Assembly: GCF_030815145.1 (NCBI RefSeq)
Contig: NZ_JAUSWJ010000001.1
Span: 1,488,001-1,552,000 of the forward strand
Direction: 5' to 3'
Length of the DNA: 64,000 nt
Source: Kaistia geumhonensis
Lineage (GTDB): Bacteria; Pseudomonadota; Alphaproteobacteria; Rhizobiales; Kaistiaceae
Both the position numbers and the translations under genes were made by a program. This document shows, piece by piece, positions 53,230-63,043 of the stretch. The notes beneath the pieces are model-generated. The model was given only the letters and a program-made list of their open reading frames with translations, did not search any database and was not told the DNA's origin. Position 1 is the stretch's first letter. Each line of letters begins with the position of its first letter.

Positions 53230-53946
53230 GTGCAGTTCATCCATAATTTCGATCCGGCGCAGTTCCTCGATTCCGTCGCGAGCCTCGTCGCCGCCTTCAT
53301 TCTCGGGGCGCTGATCGGCGCCGAGCGGCAGTATCGCCAGCGCACTGCCGGTCTCAGGACCACGGTTCTCGTCGCGGTCGGCGCCGCCGCCTTCGTCGAT
53401 CTCGCCGTCAGGATCGCCGGCTCCGTCGAGGCGGTGCGCGTCATTTCCTATGTGGTGTCCGGCATCGGCTTTCTCGGGGCCGGCGTCATCATGAAGGAAG
53501 GCATGAATGTGCGCGGTCTCAACACGGCCGCGACGCTGTGGTGCTCCGCCGCCGTCGGCGCCTGCGCGGGCACCGACATGCTGGCTGAGGCGGCGCTGCT
53601 CACGGTCTTCGTCATCGCCGGCAACACGCTGCTGCGGCCGCTGGTCAATTTCATCAACCGCATTCCGATCAGCCACGAGCAGGCGGAAGCGACCTACGAG
53701 GTCCACGTCATCGCCGACGAGGCCGCGCTCGGCGAGACGCGCGACAGGCTGGTCGAGCGGCTCGCGGCGGCCAAATATCCGGTGGGCGATGTCGAGGTGA
53801 TCGAGCGCGAGGACGACATCGTCGAACTGGTGGCGACGCTCGTCAGCACCTCGGTGGTCGGCAAGGAACTCGACGCCGTGACGCGCTCTCTGGCCGTGCT
53901 GCCTGGAGTTCGCCATGCGAGCTGGGAGGCGAGCACGACGGATTGA
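53230..53946 (+). CDS. mgtC: MgtC/SapB family membrane protein
   Basis: A 238-residue protein with about four or five N-terminal membrane helices. The family core is visible in ILGALIGAERQYRQRTAGLR, GIGFLGAGVIMKEGMNVRGL and NTAATLWCSAAVGACAG. The C-terminal cytoplasmic ACT-like domain follows from about residue 150. MgtC proteins help growth at low magnesium and modulate membrane ATPases. GTG start at 53230. Convergent with the 6-phosphogluconate dehydrogenase gene, a palindromic repeat between them. Confidence 0.85.
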   Translation: MQFIHNFDPAQFLDSVASLVAAFILGALIGAERQYRQRTAGLRTTVLVAVGAAAFVDLAVRIAGSVEAVRVISYVVSGIGFLGAGVIMKEGMNVRGLNTAATLWCSAAVGACAGTDMLAEAALLTVFVIAGNTLLRPLVNFINRIPISHEQAEATYEVHVIADEAALGETRDRLVERLAAAKYPVGDVEVIEREDDIVELVATLVSTSVVGKELDAVTRSLAVLPGVRHASWEASTTD

Positions 53947-54003
53947 GGCGAGGCAGCGCCGCTCGCGCCGTCGGCCTCAAGGCCCGCGGAATATGGGCCG
54001 TAT

Positions 54004-54034
54004 CGTCATGGCCGGGACGAACCCGGCCATGACG
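54004..54034. repeat. REP-type palindrome between mgtC and the 6-phosphogluconate dehydrogenase gene
   Basis: CGTCATGGCCGGG (54004-54016) and CCCGGCCATGACG (54022-54034) are perfect complements over 13 bp with loop ACGAA. This sequence type is common as an intergenic palindrome in Hyphomicrobiales. Between convergent genes it could end transcripts from both sides. No T-run on either strand. Confidence 0.65.
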
Positions 54035-54050
54035 GCTCTGCCGTCCCGAC

Positions 54051-55487
54051 TTACTGGGAAACCTGCACCTCGGCGCCGTCCTGCGACCAGCGGGTGTGGA
54101 ACTTGCCGCTCTTGTCGAGGCGGGCATAGGTGTGCGCGCCGAAATAGTCGCGGAGGCCCTGCAGAAGGTTGGCCGGGCCACGCGCACGGCGCAGGCCGTC
54201 GTAATAGGCGAGCGACGAGGCGAAGGCGGGAACCGGAATGCCCTTCTCGACCGCGAGCGCCACGACCTTGCGCCAGGCGGGCTCAGCCTTCAGCACCGCG
54301 TCGCGGAAATAGTCCTCGAGGATGAGATTGGCCGCGCCGCCGCCCGACTTGTAGGCCTCGCGGATGCGATTGAGGAAGCGAGCGCGGATGATGCAGCCGC
54401 CCCGCCAGATGGTCGCCAGCTCGTCGAGCTTCAGATCCCAGCCATACTGCTGCGACGCGACGGTCAGCTGCTCGAAGCCCTGGGCATAAGCGACGATCTT
54501 CGAGGCATAGAGCGCGTCGCGAATGGCGTCGATCTCGGCTTGGCCGATGGGAAGGGTCGCGACCGCCGGATGCGGCAGCAGCTTCTCGGCCTCGGCTCGG
54601 GCGGAGCGGCGCGCCGAGAGGGCGCGGGCGAACACGGCTTCGGTGATCGACGTCAGCGGGATGCCGAGGTCGAGCGCCGACTGCGCCGTCCAGCGGCCGG
54701 TGCCCTTCTGCTCGGCTTCGTCGACGATCGAATCGACCAGCGGCTTGCCGGTATCGTCGACCTTGGCGAGCACTGCCGCGGTGATCTCGATGAGATAGGA
54801 GTTCAGCTCGCCGGTGTTCCAGTCGGCGAAGATCTTCGAGATGGTGCCGGCATCGAGGCCATAGACCGTCTTGAACAGGTCATAGGCCTCGGTGATCAGC
54901 TGCATGTCGGCATATTCGATGCCGTTATGGACCATCTTGACGAAGTGGCCGGAGCCCTCGGTGCCGATATAGGTGCAGCAGGGCTCGCCATCGACCTGGG
55001 CAGCCATGCGCGTGACAATCGGCTCGATGCGGGCATAGGCCTCGCGCGTGCCGCCGGGCATCATGCTCGGCCCCTCGAGCGCACCCTCCTCGCCGCCCGA
55101 GACGCCCATGCCGATGAAGCGCAGCTTCTTCTCGGTCAGGTAGTGGAAGCGGCGATTGGTGTCGGTGAACAGCGAATTGCCACCGTCGATGATGATGTCG
55201 CCCTCGTCGAGATGCGGGATCAGCTCCTCAATCACTTCGTCGACCGGCTTGCCGGCCTTGACCATGATGATGATCGGGCGCGGACGCGCGATGGAGGCGA
55301 CGAAATCGGCCACCTGCTTCGACGGGAAGAAGCGACCTTCCGTCCCGTAGTTCTCGATCAGTTCGTCGGTGCGTCCGCCATGGCGGTTATAGACCGCGAC
55401 GCCGAAGCCCTTGCGCGCCGCGTTGCGCGCGAGGTTCGCGCCCATGACGGCCAGTCCCATCACACCGATATCAGCCAGTTCCGTCAC
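54051..55487 (-). CDS. gnd: 6-phosphogluconate dehydrogenase, decarboxylating
   Basis: About 478 residues. The NADP-binding start ADIGVMGLAVMGANLARNAA and YNRH carry the Rossmann motif and an Arg for the 2'-phosphate. GGNSLF, GVSGGEEGALEGPSMMPGG and KMVHNGIEYADMQLI contain the catalytic Lys and substrate residues. The C-terminal IIRARFLNRI contains the tail helix. It makes ribulose 5-phosphate, CO2 and NADPH. I use the GTG at 55487 with GGTGGAT upstream; a GTG at 55496 would add three residues. Confidence 0.93.
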   Translation of the reverse strand: MTELADIGVMGLAVMGANLARNAARKGFGVAVYNRHGGRTDELIENYGTEGRFFPSKQVADFVASIARPRPIIIMVKAGKPVDEVIEELIPHLDEGDIIIDGGNSLFTDTNRRFHYLTEKKLRFIGMGVSGGEEGALEGPSMMPGGTREAYARIEPIVTRMAAQVDGEPCCTYIGTEGSGHFVKMVHNGIEYADMQLITEAYDLFKTVYGLDAGTISKIFADWNTGELNSYLIEITAAVLAKVDDTGKPLVDSIVDEAEQKGTGRWTAQSALDLGIPLTSITEAVFARALSARRSARAEAEKLLPHPAVATLPIGQAEIDAIRDALYASKIVAYAQGFEQLTVASQQYGWDLKLDELATIWRGGCIIRARFLNRIREAYKSGGGAANLILEDYFRDAVLKAEPAWRKVVALAVEKGIPVPAFASSLAYYDGLRRARGPANLLQGLRDYFGAHTYARLDKSGKFHTRWSQDGAEVQVSQ

Positions 55488-55836
55488 GCTATCCACCCTG
55501 CGAGCCGTGATTCCGAGATGCGGGGGACACTACACCGAAACCTGCGCTCGGGGCCAATCGGTTCGGGGATTCGACGGCCGGCATAGTGAGGTGCAGTCAC
55601 AGGACCCATTCAGGCGTCCGCCGAAGTGCCTTCGGCGAGGCCGAGAATGGATGACCTATGGAATTGCGACGAAATAGAGATTAGGCTGGCCGCGCCGGCC
55701 CAGAATACATTTGCAGTCGCGAACGTCGTTTCGCATCTCAAGCCGCATCATGCGTCTTGCGGACCAGCATGGTCGTTCTCTGTCGGGCCCGGTTTGTCTT
55801 GGAAGGACTGGAGACAATGTAAGCGGGAGGAAACTC
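55488..55836. other. Intergenic stretch without a recognised gene
   Basis: About 349 bases separate the 6-phosphogluconate dehydrogenase start and the methyltransferase ATG. The only structure I can point to is a hairpin CGCCGAA (55619-55625) / TTCGGCG (55631-55637) with a 5-base loop. The second half is richer in A and T than nearby genes and must carry promoters for both divergent genes. No convincing ORF, tRNA or riboswitch is visible. Confidence 0.4.
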
Positions 55837-56877
55837 ATGTCTTTGCCAATGCGCTCGCCTTCGCCGGAAGAAGACTCTGCTTCTGCGCCATCGCCGGCCT
55901 TGTTCGTGGACACGGTGATGGGATATCAGCGGACCGCCGCCACACGGGCGGCCGTCGAACTCGGCTTGTTCACGGCCATCGCCGCCGGAGCCGACACGGC
56001 CGCGGCCCTCGCGACGAGAATGGGCGTGGCTCCGCGCGGAGCCGAAATCCTGGCCGACTACCTCGCCGTTCTTGGATTCATACGGAAATCCGGCGGCCGA
56101 TACAGCCTGACGCCGTCAAGCGCGGCCTTCCTCGACAGCCGTTCGCCAGCCTATATCGGCGGCATCGTCGACTTTCTCGCCTCGCCCGAGATGACGGGTC
56201 TTCTCGTGCGGGATCCCGCGGCCTTTGTCCGCAACGGCGGATCGGTCGGGCTGGCCAATATCGCACCCGACAATCCCGTCTGGGTCAAGTTTGCATCGTC
56301 GATGATGCCATTGATGGCCGGCACGGCGGACGAAGTAGCCGGCCGCGTAGCCGCTTGGCCGAAACCGCCGACAAAGGTGCTCGATATCGCCGCCGGCCAC
56401 GGGTGCTGGGGAATTGCGATCGCAAAGGCGGTCCCCGGGGCCGAGATCCATGCCGTCGACTGGCGCGCCGTGCTGCAACTTGCGGAGCGCAACGCGCAGA
56501 AGGCCGACGTTGCCGCGCGGTACCATCTGGTGCCGGGGAGTGCCTTCGACGTGGACTGGGGCACGGGCTTCGACCTCGTGCTGCTGCCACACTTCCTGCA
56601 TCATTTCGATGCGGAAACCTGTGCCGGCCTGCTGCGCAAGGTGCGCGCCAGCCTGGCGCCGGGCGGTCAGGTTCTCGCGATCGAGAACGTCGTTTCCGAG
56701 GATGGCCTTTCGCCGCCTTGGCCGGCCGCCTTCTCGTTCCTGATGCTCGCGACGACGCCGAGCGGGGAAGCTTTCACCGCCGCGAAGTATGACGCGATGG
56801 CGCGCGCCGCCGGCTTCGCGGGCGTGACGATCGACGAGATGCCGCCGGCGCCGCACAGCCTGCTGACATTCCTGTAG
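55837..56877 (+). CDS. Class I SAM-dependent methyltransferase (plant O-methyltransferase-like, with dimerisation domain)
   Basis: A 346-residue enzyme. An N-terminal winged-helix dimerisation domain (about 15-110) opens FVDTVMGYQRTAATRAAVEL and has a SGGRYSLTPSSAAFL turn. The Rossmann domain begins KVLDIAAGHGCWGIAIAKA (SAM motif I). LVLLPHFLHHFDAETCAGLL resembles the motif around the catalytic His of O-methyltransferases. Such proteins methylate hydroxyls or other groups on aromatic or polyketide-like molecules. Substrate unknown; no biosynthetic cluster is nearby. GGGAGGAAAC supports the ATG at 55837. Confidence 0.82.
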   Translation: MSLPMRSPSPEEDSASAPSPALFVDTVMGYQRTAATRAAVELGLFTAIAAGADTAAALATRMGVAPRGAEILADYLAVLGFIRKSGGRYSLTPSSAAFLDSRSPAYIGGIVDFLASPEMTGLLVRDPAAFVRNGGSVGLANIAPDNPVWVKFASSMMPLMAGTADEVAGRVAAWPKPPTKVLDIAAGHGCWGIAIAKAVPGAEIHAVDWRAVLQLAERNAQKADVAARYHLVPGSAFDVDWGTGFDLVLLPHFLHHFDAETCAGLLRKVRASLAPGGQVLAIENVVSEDGLSPPWPAAFSFLMLATTPSGEAFTAAKYDAMARAAGFAGVTIDEMPPAPHSLLTFL

Positions 56878-56882
56878 TGCAC

Positions 56883-56913
56883 GAAAAAGGCGAGGCGCAT
56901 GGTGCGCCTCGCC
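56883..56913 (-). terminator. Rho-independent terminator of clpA
   Basis: GGCGAGGCGCA (56889-56899) pairs with TGCGCCTCGCC (56903-56913), an 11-bp stem with a 3-base loop (or 10 bp with 5). On the minus strand it is followed by TTTTTCG. It lies 26 bp past the clpA stop, between convergent genes, and may also catch the methyltransferase transcript. Confidence 0.8.
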
Positions 56914-56938
56914 TGAAACCGCCGGAGAAGCCTCGAGA

Positions 56939-59374
56939 TCACTCGGTCTTCAGCGGAACCTTCGGCACGAGCCCGCCGCGCTTCGGCGGCGTCTTGTCGG
57001 ACGGCTTCTTCGCCGTCGTCGCGCGCTTGCGCGGCTTGGCGACCTTGGCCTTCGCCTCTTCCGGTTCCGGCTTCGGCGTCACAGGGGCGTCCTCCATCGG
57101 CTCCAGCTTCAGGCCGGTCTCGCCATCCGCCTTCTTCTCGACGGTGACCTTGACCGTGCCGCCCTTCCGGAGACGCCCGAACAGAACCTCGTCGGCCAGC
57201 GGCTGCTTGATGTTCTGCTGGATCACGCGGCCGAGCGGACGCGCACCCATCTGGCGGTCGTAGCCCTTCTCGGCGAGCCAATCGATCGCCTCGTCCGAGA
57301 GATCGAAGGTGACGCCGCGATCCGCGAGCTGCGCCTCGAGCTGCATGACGAACTTCTGCACGACGTTCCGGACCACATCGATCGGCAGGTTGCCGAACTG
57401 GACGATGGCATCGAGACGGTTGCGGAATTCCGGCGCGAACAGGCGGTTGATGGCTTCCTGGTCGTCCGTATCGCGCTGCGAGCTCTTGAAGCCGATCGCC
57501 GGCTTGGCGAGGTCGGCGGCGCCGGCATTGGTCGTCATGATGAGGACGACGTTGCGGAAGTCGACCTGCTTGCCGTTGTGATCGGTCAGCTTGCCGTGAT
57601 CCATGACCTGCAACAGGATGTTGTAGAGGTCCGGATGCGCCTTCTCGATCTCGTCGAGCAGCAGCACGCAGTGCGGATGCTGGTCGACGGCGTCGGTCAA
57701 CAGGCCGCCCTGGTCGAAGCCGACATAGCCGGGCGGAGCGCCGATCAGCCGCGAGACCGTGTGACGCTCCATGTATTCCGACATGTCGAAGCGCGTCAGC
57801 TCAACACCGAGGCTCGCAGCGAGCTGCTTGGCCACCTCCGTCTTGCCGACACCGGTCGGGCCGGCGAAGAGATAGGAGCCGATCGGCTTCTCGGGCTCGC
57901 GCAGGCCGGCCCGGGCGAGCTTGATCGCCGAGGTGACCTGTTCGATCGCCTTGTCCTGGCCGTAGACCACGCGCTTCAGATTGGCCTCGAGCGACTTCAG
58001 CACCTCGCTGTCGTTCTTCGAGATCGTCTTCGGCGGGATGCGCGCCATGGTGGCGATCGTGTCCTCGATCTCCTTGACGCCGATGGTCTTCTTCCGCTTG
58101 CCCTCGATGACCAGCATCTGCGACGCACCCGTCTCGTCGATCACGTCGATCGCCTTGTCGGGCAGCTTGCGGTCGTGGATGTAGCGGGCCGAAAGCTCCA
58201 CCGCCGCCTTGATGGCGTCGTTGGTGAACCGCACGCGGTGGAAGTCCTCGAAATAGGGCTTCAGCCCCTTCAGGATCTCGATCGCATCGGGAACGGTCGG
58301 CTCGTTGACGTCGATCTTCTGGAAGCGGCGGACGAGCGCCCGGTCCTTCTCGAAGAACTGGCGGTATTCCTTGTAGGTCGTCGAGCCGATGCAACGGATC
58401 GAGCCGCCCGCGAGCGCCGGCTTCAGGAGATTGGACGCATCCATCGCGCCGCCGGAGGTGGCGCCGGCGCCGATCACGGTGTGGATCTCGTCGATGAAAA
58501 GGATCGAGCCCGGATACTCCTCGATCTCCTTGACGACCTGCTTCAGCCGCTCCTCGAAATCGCCGCGATAGCGGGTCCCGGCGAGCAGCGTGCCCATGTC
58601 GAGCGAGAAGATCGTCGCGCCGGCCAGCACTTCGGGAACGTCGCCCTCGACGATGCGCTTGGCGAGGCCTTCGGCGATCGCGGTCTTGCCGACGCCGGGA
58701 TCACCGACGAACAGCGGATTGTTCTTCTGCCGGCGGCAGAGGATCTGGATCGTGCGCGCGATCTCGCTGTCGCGGCCGATCAGCGGGTCGATCTTGCCCT
58801 TCTTGGCCTTCTCATTGAGGTTGACGCAGTAGGCGTCGAGCGCATCGGCCTTCTTCTTGGAGGCGTCGTCGCGGCTCTCGACCGTCGCCGCGTCGTCGTC
58901 GACGCCGCGGACCGGCCGGCTTTCGCTCATGCCGGCACGCTTGGCGATGCCGTGCGAGATGTAGTTGACCGCGTCGTACCGCGTCATGTCCTGCTCCTGC
59001 AGGAAATAGGCGGCATGGCTCTCGCGCTCGGCGAAGATCGCGACGAGCACGTTGGCGCCGGTCACTTCTTCGCGACCGGACGACTGGACATGGATCACGG
59101 CGCGCTGGATCACGCGCTGGAAGCCGGCGGTCGGCTTCGAATCCTCCTCGGGGCCGCGCGCGAGATTGGCAAGCTCGGTGTCGATATAGTCGACGAGGCT
59201 GCGCTTCAGCACGTCGAGATCGACATTGCAGGCCCGCATGACGGCCGCCGCGTCCTGATCCTCGATCAGCGCGAGGAGCAGGTGTTCCAGCGTCGCATAT
59301 TCCTGGTGGCGCTCGTTGGCGAAAGCGAGAGCCTGATGAAGTGCCTTTTCAAGGCTTCTGGAGAATGACGGCAC
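56939..59374 (-). CDS. clpA: ATP-dependent Clp protease ATP-binding subunit ClpA
   Basis: An 811-residue AAA+ unfoldase. It has the N-domain with [20 protein letters not shown] (about 18-37), first AAA module with [15 protein letters not shown] and [11 protein letters not shown], second with [15 protein letters not shown] and [13 protein letters not shown], and the D2 small domain. The last ~60 residues are a Lys/Pro/Ala-rich tail that is longer than in E. coli ClpA. It feeds substrates to ClpP. It starts with GTG at 59374, 9 bp after clpS, so the pair is co-transcribed in the usual order. Confidence 0.95.
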   Translation of the reverse strand: MPSFSRSLEKALHQALAFANERHQEYATLEHLLLALIEDQDAAAVMRACNVDLDVLKRSLVDYIDTELANLARGPEEDSKPTAGFQRVIQRAVIHVQSSGREEVTGANVLVAIFAERESHAAYFLQEQDMTRYDAVNYISHGIAKRAGMSESRPVRGVDDDAATVESRDDASKKKADALDAYCVNLNEKAKKGKIDPLIGRDSEIARTIQILCRRQKNNPLFVGDPGVGKTAIAEGLAKRIVEGDVPEVLAGATIFSLDMGTLLAGTRYRGDFEERLKQVVKEIEEYPGSILFIDEIHTVIGAGATSGGAMDASNLLKPALAGGSIRCIGSTTYKEYRQFFEKDRALVRRFQKIDVNEPTVPDAIEILKGLKPYFEDFHRVRFTNDAIKAAVELSARYIHDRKLPDKAIDVIDETGASQMLVIEGKRKKTIGVKEIEDTIATMARIPPKTISKNDSEVLKSLEANLKRVVYGQDKAIEQVTSAIKLARAGLREPEKPIGSYLFAGPTGVGKTEVAKQLAASLGVELTRFDMSEYMERHTVSRLIGAPPGYVGFDQGGLLTDAVDQHPHCVLLLDEIEKAHPDLYNILLQVMDHGKLTDHNGKQVDFRNVVLIMTTNAGAADLAKPAIGFKSSQRDTDDQEAINRLFAPEFRNRLDAIVQFGNLPIDVVRNVVQKFVMQLEAQLADRGVTFDLSDEAIDWLAEKGYDRQMGARPLGRVIQQNIKQPLADEVLFGRLRKGGTVKVTVEKKADGETGLKLEPMEDAPVTPKPEPEEAKAKVAKPRKRATTAKKPSDKTPPKRGGLVPKVPLKTE

Positions 59375-59383
59375 GGTAGGACC

Positions 59384-59713
59384 TCACTTCCTTTCCATCA
59401 CGCATTGCAGCGGATGCTGGTGTTTGCGCGCGAAATCCATCACCTGCGTGACCTTTGTCTCGGCCACTTCATAGGTGAATACTCCGCACTCCCCCACGCC
59501 ATGCTGATGCACGTGCAGCATGATCGCCGTCGCTTCTTCCCTGGACTTGTTGAAGAACCTCTCGAGGACATGCACGACGAATTCCATCGGCGTGTAGTCG
59601 TCGTTCAGCAGAAGCACGCGGTAAAGGCTCGGCCGCTTGGTCTTCGGCTTCGCCTTCGTGGCGATGCCGGTGCCGGTATCGCCATCCTCGGGTCGACGGA
59701 TGTCCTTGCTCAT
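59384..59713 (-). CDS. clpS: ATP-dependent Clp protease adaptor ClpS
   Basis: A 109-residue N-end rule adaptor. The N-terminal extension is flexible and Lys-rich. The core has [20 protein letters not shown], with the N-degron pocket residues Asn-Asp-Asp and Met, then [20 protein letters not shown]. It delivers proteins with aromatic or Leu N-termini to ClpA. I use the ATG at 59713, the family start; longer frames are unconserved. Upstream is a 167-bp spacer before cobB. Confidence 0.94.
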   Translation of the reverse strand: MSKDIRRPEDGDTGTGIATKAKPKTKRPSLYRVLLLNDDYTPMEFVVHVLERFFNKSREEATAIMLHVHQHGVGECGVFTYEVAETKVTQVMDFARKHQHPLQCVMERK

Positions 59714-59880
59714 GTCAGACCGATCGCACGTGGCATAAGGGAATCCTGCCGACAAACTCGCTGCAGTGCAATCGCATAGTTGGGCGAATGCGGACCGGCG
59801 TCCAGAGAGATCGGCGCTGGGGGTGATGAGGCCTATATGGGATCGCGCGGAAGCGAAAAAAGAGGGACGCCGACGCCTCG

Positions 59881-61191
59881 TCAGACCGGTGCGACGGCGT
59901 GGAACCAACTGCCCGAAACGAGACCGCGGCGCCCCCCGCCCGGTCCAAGCGGCCGGCCCGCCGCATCGGCGATCTCGGCGAAGGGCGCGTCGCTGCCGCC
60001 CTCGATCTCGCACGCATAGTGGAACTCGTGACCGCGGACGAGGCCGCCGGCCGGCCCGAGCGGACTATCGGCTAGGAGGCGCGCCTCGCGATAGCCGAGC
60101 GACAGGCGGCGAGTCTCGAAGCTCGTTGCATGCGAGAGCAGCCCCGCCATCCGATGCCCCTCCCCCGCCGCATCGACCAGCATTTCGCCGAGCACCATGT
60201 AGCCGCCGCACTCGCCATGGACGGGCCGCGTCATCGCGAAGCGGCGGAGCCCCTCGAGAAAGGTCTCGTTGGCGGCGAGACGGCCGGCATGCAGCTCCGG
60301 ATAGCCGCCCGGCAGCCAGCAGGCGTCGCAATCGTCTGCGGGCGGTTCGTTGCCGAGCGGCGAGAAGGGGACGATCTCGGCCCCCTCGCCGCGCCAGCCT
60401 TCGAGGAGATGCGGATAGACGAAGGAAAAGGCCGCGTCGCGGGCGAGCGCGATGCGCCGGCCCGGCGGCGGCAGCCGGCGAGCTGCCCCGGTCGCGATGC
60501 GCAGTGGCTCGGCGAGCGCGACGAGCGCATCGCAGTCGATGCTGCGTTCGACGAGGTCGGACGCGGCGGCGAGGCGCGCCGCCAGATCGGCCTGCTCCTC
60601 GGCCTGGACGAGCCCGAGATGGCGCTCGGGCAGTGCGAGCGCCGCATCGCGCGGAACGGCCCCCAGCACCGGCAGGTCGATCTCGGCGACGGCACCGGCG
60701 ATGAGCGCCCGGTGGCGCTCGCTCGCCACGCGGTTGAGGATCACGCCGGCGACGCGCACGCCCGGTTCATGCGCCATCAGCCCGCGCAGCACGGCGGCGA
60801 CCGTCTGCGACTGGCCGGAGACATCGAGCACCGGCACGACCGGCAGGCCGAAGCGGGCGGCGAGGTCCGCGGTCGCGCCGCGCCGGCCGCGCGGCCCGGC
60901 CACCCCGTCGAAGAGACCGAGCGCCCCCTCGACGATGAAGAGATCTGCGCGCGCCGACGCACTCGTCGCAACGGCGTCGAGAAGCTCCGGCGGCATCGCC
61001 CAGCTGTCGAGATTGGGGCTCGGCCTTCCCGCCGCCAGCGCATGAAAGGCGGGATCGATGTAATCGGGCCCGCTCTTCGCGGTCGCGACGGCAAGCCCCC
61101 GGCGCCGCAGCGCCGCGACCAGCGCGGTGGCGACGACAGTCTTTCCCGAGCCCGATCGGATCGCCGACAGAATGAGACCGCGGGTGGTCAT
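59881..61191 (-). CDS. cobB: Hydrogenobyrinic acid (cobyrinic acid) a,c-diamide synthase
   Basis: A 436-residue amidotransferase. The N-terminal dethiobiotin-synthetase-like ATPase domain has [20 protein letters not shown] and [20 protein letters not shown]. The C-terminal glutamine amidotransferase domain has [13 protein letters not shown] with the catalytic Cys and [10 protein letters not shown] with the His. It amidates side chains a and c after the ring is built. It lies 15 kb from the cobG-M block and is divergent from cbiD with a very short spacer. Confidence 0.93.
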   Translation of the reverse strand: MTTRGLILSAIRSGSGKTVVATALVAALRRRGLAVATAKSGPDYIDPAFHALAAGRPSPNLDSWAMPPELLDAVATSASARADLFIVEGALGLFDGVAGPRGRRGATADLAARFGLPVVPVLDVSGQSQTVAAVLRGLMAHEPGVRVAGVILNRVASERHRALIAGAVAEIDLPVLGAVPRDAALALPERHLGLVQAEEQADLAARLAAASDLVERSIDCDALVALAEPLRIATGAARRLPPPGRRIALARDAAFSFVYPHLLEGWRGEGAEIVPFSPLGNEPPADDCDACWLPGGYPELHAGRLAANETFLEGLRRFAMTRPVHGECGGYMVLGEMLVDAAGEGHRMAGLLSHATSFETRRLSLGYREARLLADSPLGPAGGLVRGHEFHYACEIEGGSDAPFAEIADAAGRPLGPGGGRRGLVSGSWFHAVAPV

Positions 61192-61238
61192 GACCGCCTT
61201 TCGTGACGGAAGCAGCTGGGGGCGGTATAGAGGACGCC

Positions 61239-62354
61239 GTGTCCGAGGATCAACACGCAGCCGATGAGACGACGGATGACGACGTTCCGGCCGGCCCGCT
61301 GAGGCGCGGCTGGACGACGGGAAGCTGCGCCGCGGCGGCGGCCAAGGCGGCCTGTTCCGCGCTGGTCGGCCACGGATTTCCCGATCCCGTCGAAATTCCG
61401 CTGCCGCGCGGCGGACGCGCCGCCTTCGCGCTGGCGACCACCGCGCTTTCGGGCGACACGGCGAGCGTCGGCATCGTCAAGGACGCGGGCGACGATCCGG
61501 ACGTGACGCATGGCGCGCTCGTAGTGGCGACGCTGCGGCGCGGGGCGCCGGGCTCGGGCCTCCGCTTCGCCGCCGGCCCGGGCGTCGGCACCGTCACCCG
61601 GCCTGGCCTCGCGCTCGCACCGGGCGAGCCGGCGATCAATCCCGTCCCGCGGGCGATGATCCGCGCGGCGCTCGCCGAGGTCCACGACGCGCCTGACGAT
61701 CTCGTCGTCGAGATCGCGATCCCGGGTGGCGAGCAACTGGCCGAGCGCACGCTGAACGGCCGGCTCGGCATTCTCGGCGGCCTCTCGGTGCTCGGGACGA
61801 CCGGCATCGTCATTCCCTATTCCTGCTCGTCCTGGATTCACTCGATCCATCGCGGCATCGACGTCGCCCGGGCAACCGGCCTCACCCATGTCGCGGGCTC
61901 CACCGGTTCGACCTCCGAGGCGGCGGTCAAGGCTCTTTACGGGCTGCCCGACGAGGCGCTGCTCGAGATGGGCGATTTCGTCGGCGGCATGCTCAAATAT
62001 CTCAAGGCCCATCCCGTGCCGCGTGTCACCATCGCGGGCGGCATCGGCAAGATGGCCAAGCTCGGCCAGGGCCTGCTCGACCTCCATTCGAAGCGCGGCA
62101 GCGTCGATCTCGCCTTCCTCGCCCGCCTTGCGACCGCGCATGGCGGCGACCCGGCCCTTGCGGCCGCGATCACGACGGCCAATACGGCGGCCGAGGCCTT
62201 CTCCCTGGCCGGACGTCGGGACATCGATCTCGGCGCCGCCATTGCCGAGGCCGCGCATGTCACGGCGGCAAAGGTCGTGACCGGCGCGGGCATCGCGCTC
62301 GACGTCCTCGTCTTCGACCGCGACGGCGCACTCGTCGGGCGCTCCTCCGGCTAG
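61239..62354 (+). CDS. cbiD: Cobalt-precorrin-5B (C1)-methyltransferase CbiD
   Basis: About 371 residues of the CbiD family: LRRGWTTGSCAAAAAKAA at the N-terminus, NPVPRAMIRAAL, IVIPYSCSSWIHSIHRGIDV and AGSTGSTSEAA, ending with ITTANTAAEAF. CbiD methylates C-1 in the oxygen-independent pathway. In clusters lacking cobF it is presumed to take over this step, which fits here. I choose the GTG at 61239 because GAGGA lies 4 bases upstream. An in-frame GTG at 61203 has no ribosome-binding site and would leave 11 bp to the cobB start. Confidence 0.87.
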   Translation: MSEDQHAADETTDDDVPAGPLRRGWTTGSCAAAAAKAACSALVGHGFPDPVEIPLPRGGRAAFALATTALSGDTASVGIVKDAGDDPDVTHGALVVATLRRGAPGSGLRFAAGPGVGTVTRPGLALAPGEPAINPVPRAMIRAALAEVHDAPDDLVVEIAIPGGEQLAERTLNGRLGILGGLSVLGTTGIVIPYSCSSWIHSIHRGIDVARATGLTHVAGSTGSTSEAAVKALYGLPDEALLEMGDFVGGMLKYLKAHPVPRVTIAGGIGKMAKLGQGLLDLHSKRGSVDLAFLARLATAHGGDPALAAAITTANTAAEAFSLAGRRDIDLGAAIAEAAHVTAAKVVTGAGIALDVLVFDRDGALVGRSSG

Positions 62355-62441
62355 TTGCGCGGCCGTCGAGGCCATTGACTCCGCCGTAAACGCCTACCCA
62401 CAGTTGCAGCGACAGATATCGGGCTGCATCGGAGGAAGGCT

Positions 62442-62825
62442 ATGCACCGCATCGGGGAGTTCGAAGTGGCGTACACGGGCCGCAACACGTGGCGGGCGTA
62501 CATCTACAAGGACGGCGAGGTCATCGACATCGCGCCCGTGGCTTGGCTGGACAACTATGACGACAGCGAAAGGCGCATCGCCGTCAGCTTTCGAAAAAAG
62601 TACCGCAAGGAAATGGAGGAGCGATCCGCCAGTGGAGCGCACTTCAAGGTCGTCGTAGGTGAGGCAGCAGAACCAAAGATCCCTGGAAAGTTCAGGAACA
62701 GCAGGCGCCTCGTGAAGATCGTCGAGGTCGTTTCGACAGGTGAGCCGGAGCTTGATCCCGACCATCCCGAGTGGGACCAAGGCGTCTGGTGCCGCGAGAT
62801 TCGGACTATCGCTTCCGTAGAGTGA
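62442..62825 (+). CDS. Hypothetical protein
   Basis: A 127-residue protein not matching a family I know. It has a strong GGAGGAAGG ribosome-binding site before the ATG at 62442, charged content with many Arg, Lys and Glu, no signal peptide and no membrane segment. The start MHRIGEFEVAYTGRNTWRAY and IYKDGEVIDIAPVAW look like beta strands. Base composition is less GC-rich than the surrounding genes, hinting at recent acquisition. A minus-strand frame across the same bases is less convincing. Confidence 0.6.
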   Translation: MHRIGEFEVAYTGRNTWRAYIYKDGEVIDIAPVAWLDNYDDSERRIAVSFRKKYRKEMEERSASGAHFKVVVGEAAEPKIPGKFRNSRRLVKIVEVVSTGEPELDPDHPEWDQGVWCREIRTIASVE

Positions 62826-62928
62826 CCCACCGCGCCCACGCCACCCAAGGCGTTGCTTCGAAATACCCCCTCCCGTGTCCCCTCACCAGCACCACGCCTG
62901 CCATCCACAGGGGCGCGCGGTTTCCTCA

Positions 62929-62957
62929 TTGCCGAAACGAAAACAAAGTGATTTATT
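62929..62957 (+). promoter_or_regulatory. Candidate promoter of the sugar-binding protein gene
   Basis: TTGCCG (62929-62934) and TTTATT (62952-62957) are 17 bp apart inside an A/T-rich patch of an otherwise GC-rich spacer. This predicts a leader of about 80 bases, which holds a short CCGG...CCGG hairpin, before the ATG at 63044. Confidence 0.45.
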
Positions 62958-63043
62958 GCCGCCCAAGCGCCGCAGACAGGCGTGTCGGGACCGGCGGGAG
63001 GCCGGTTCCGGATTGGAAACCGCTTCTTGAGGAGTTGCGAGAC

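Noticed and set aside
59875-59950. Terminator after cobB using the T-run near 59863
   Set aside because: A T6 run exists on the minus strand just past the cobB stop, but I could not find a convincing stem in front of it.
62394-62780. Minus-strand ORF of 128 codons opposite the orphan protein
   Set aside because: It lacks a good ribosome-binding site, while the plus-strand frame has GGAGGAAGG directly before its ATG.
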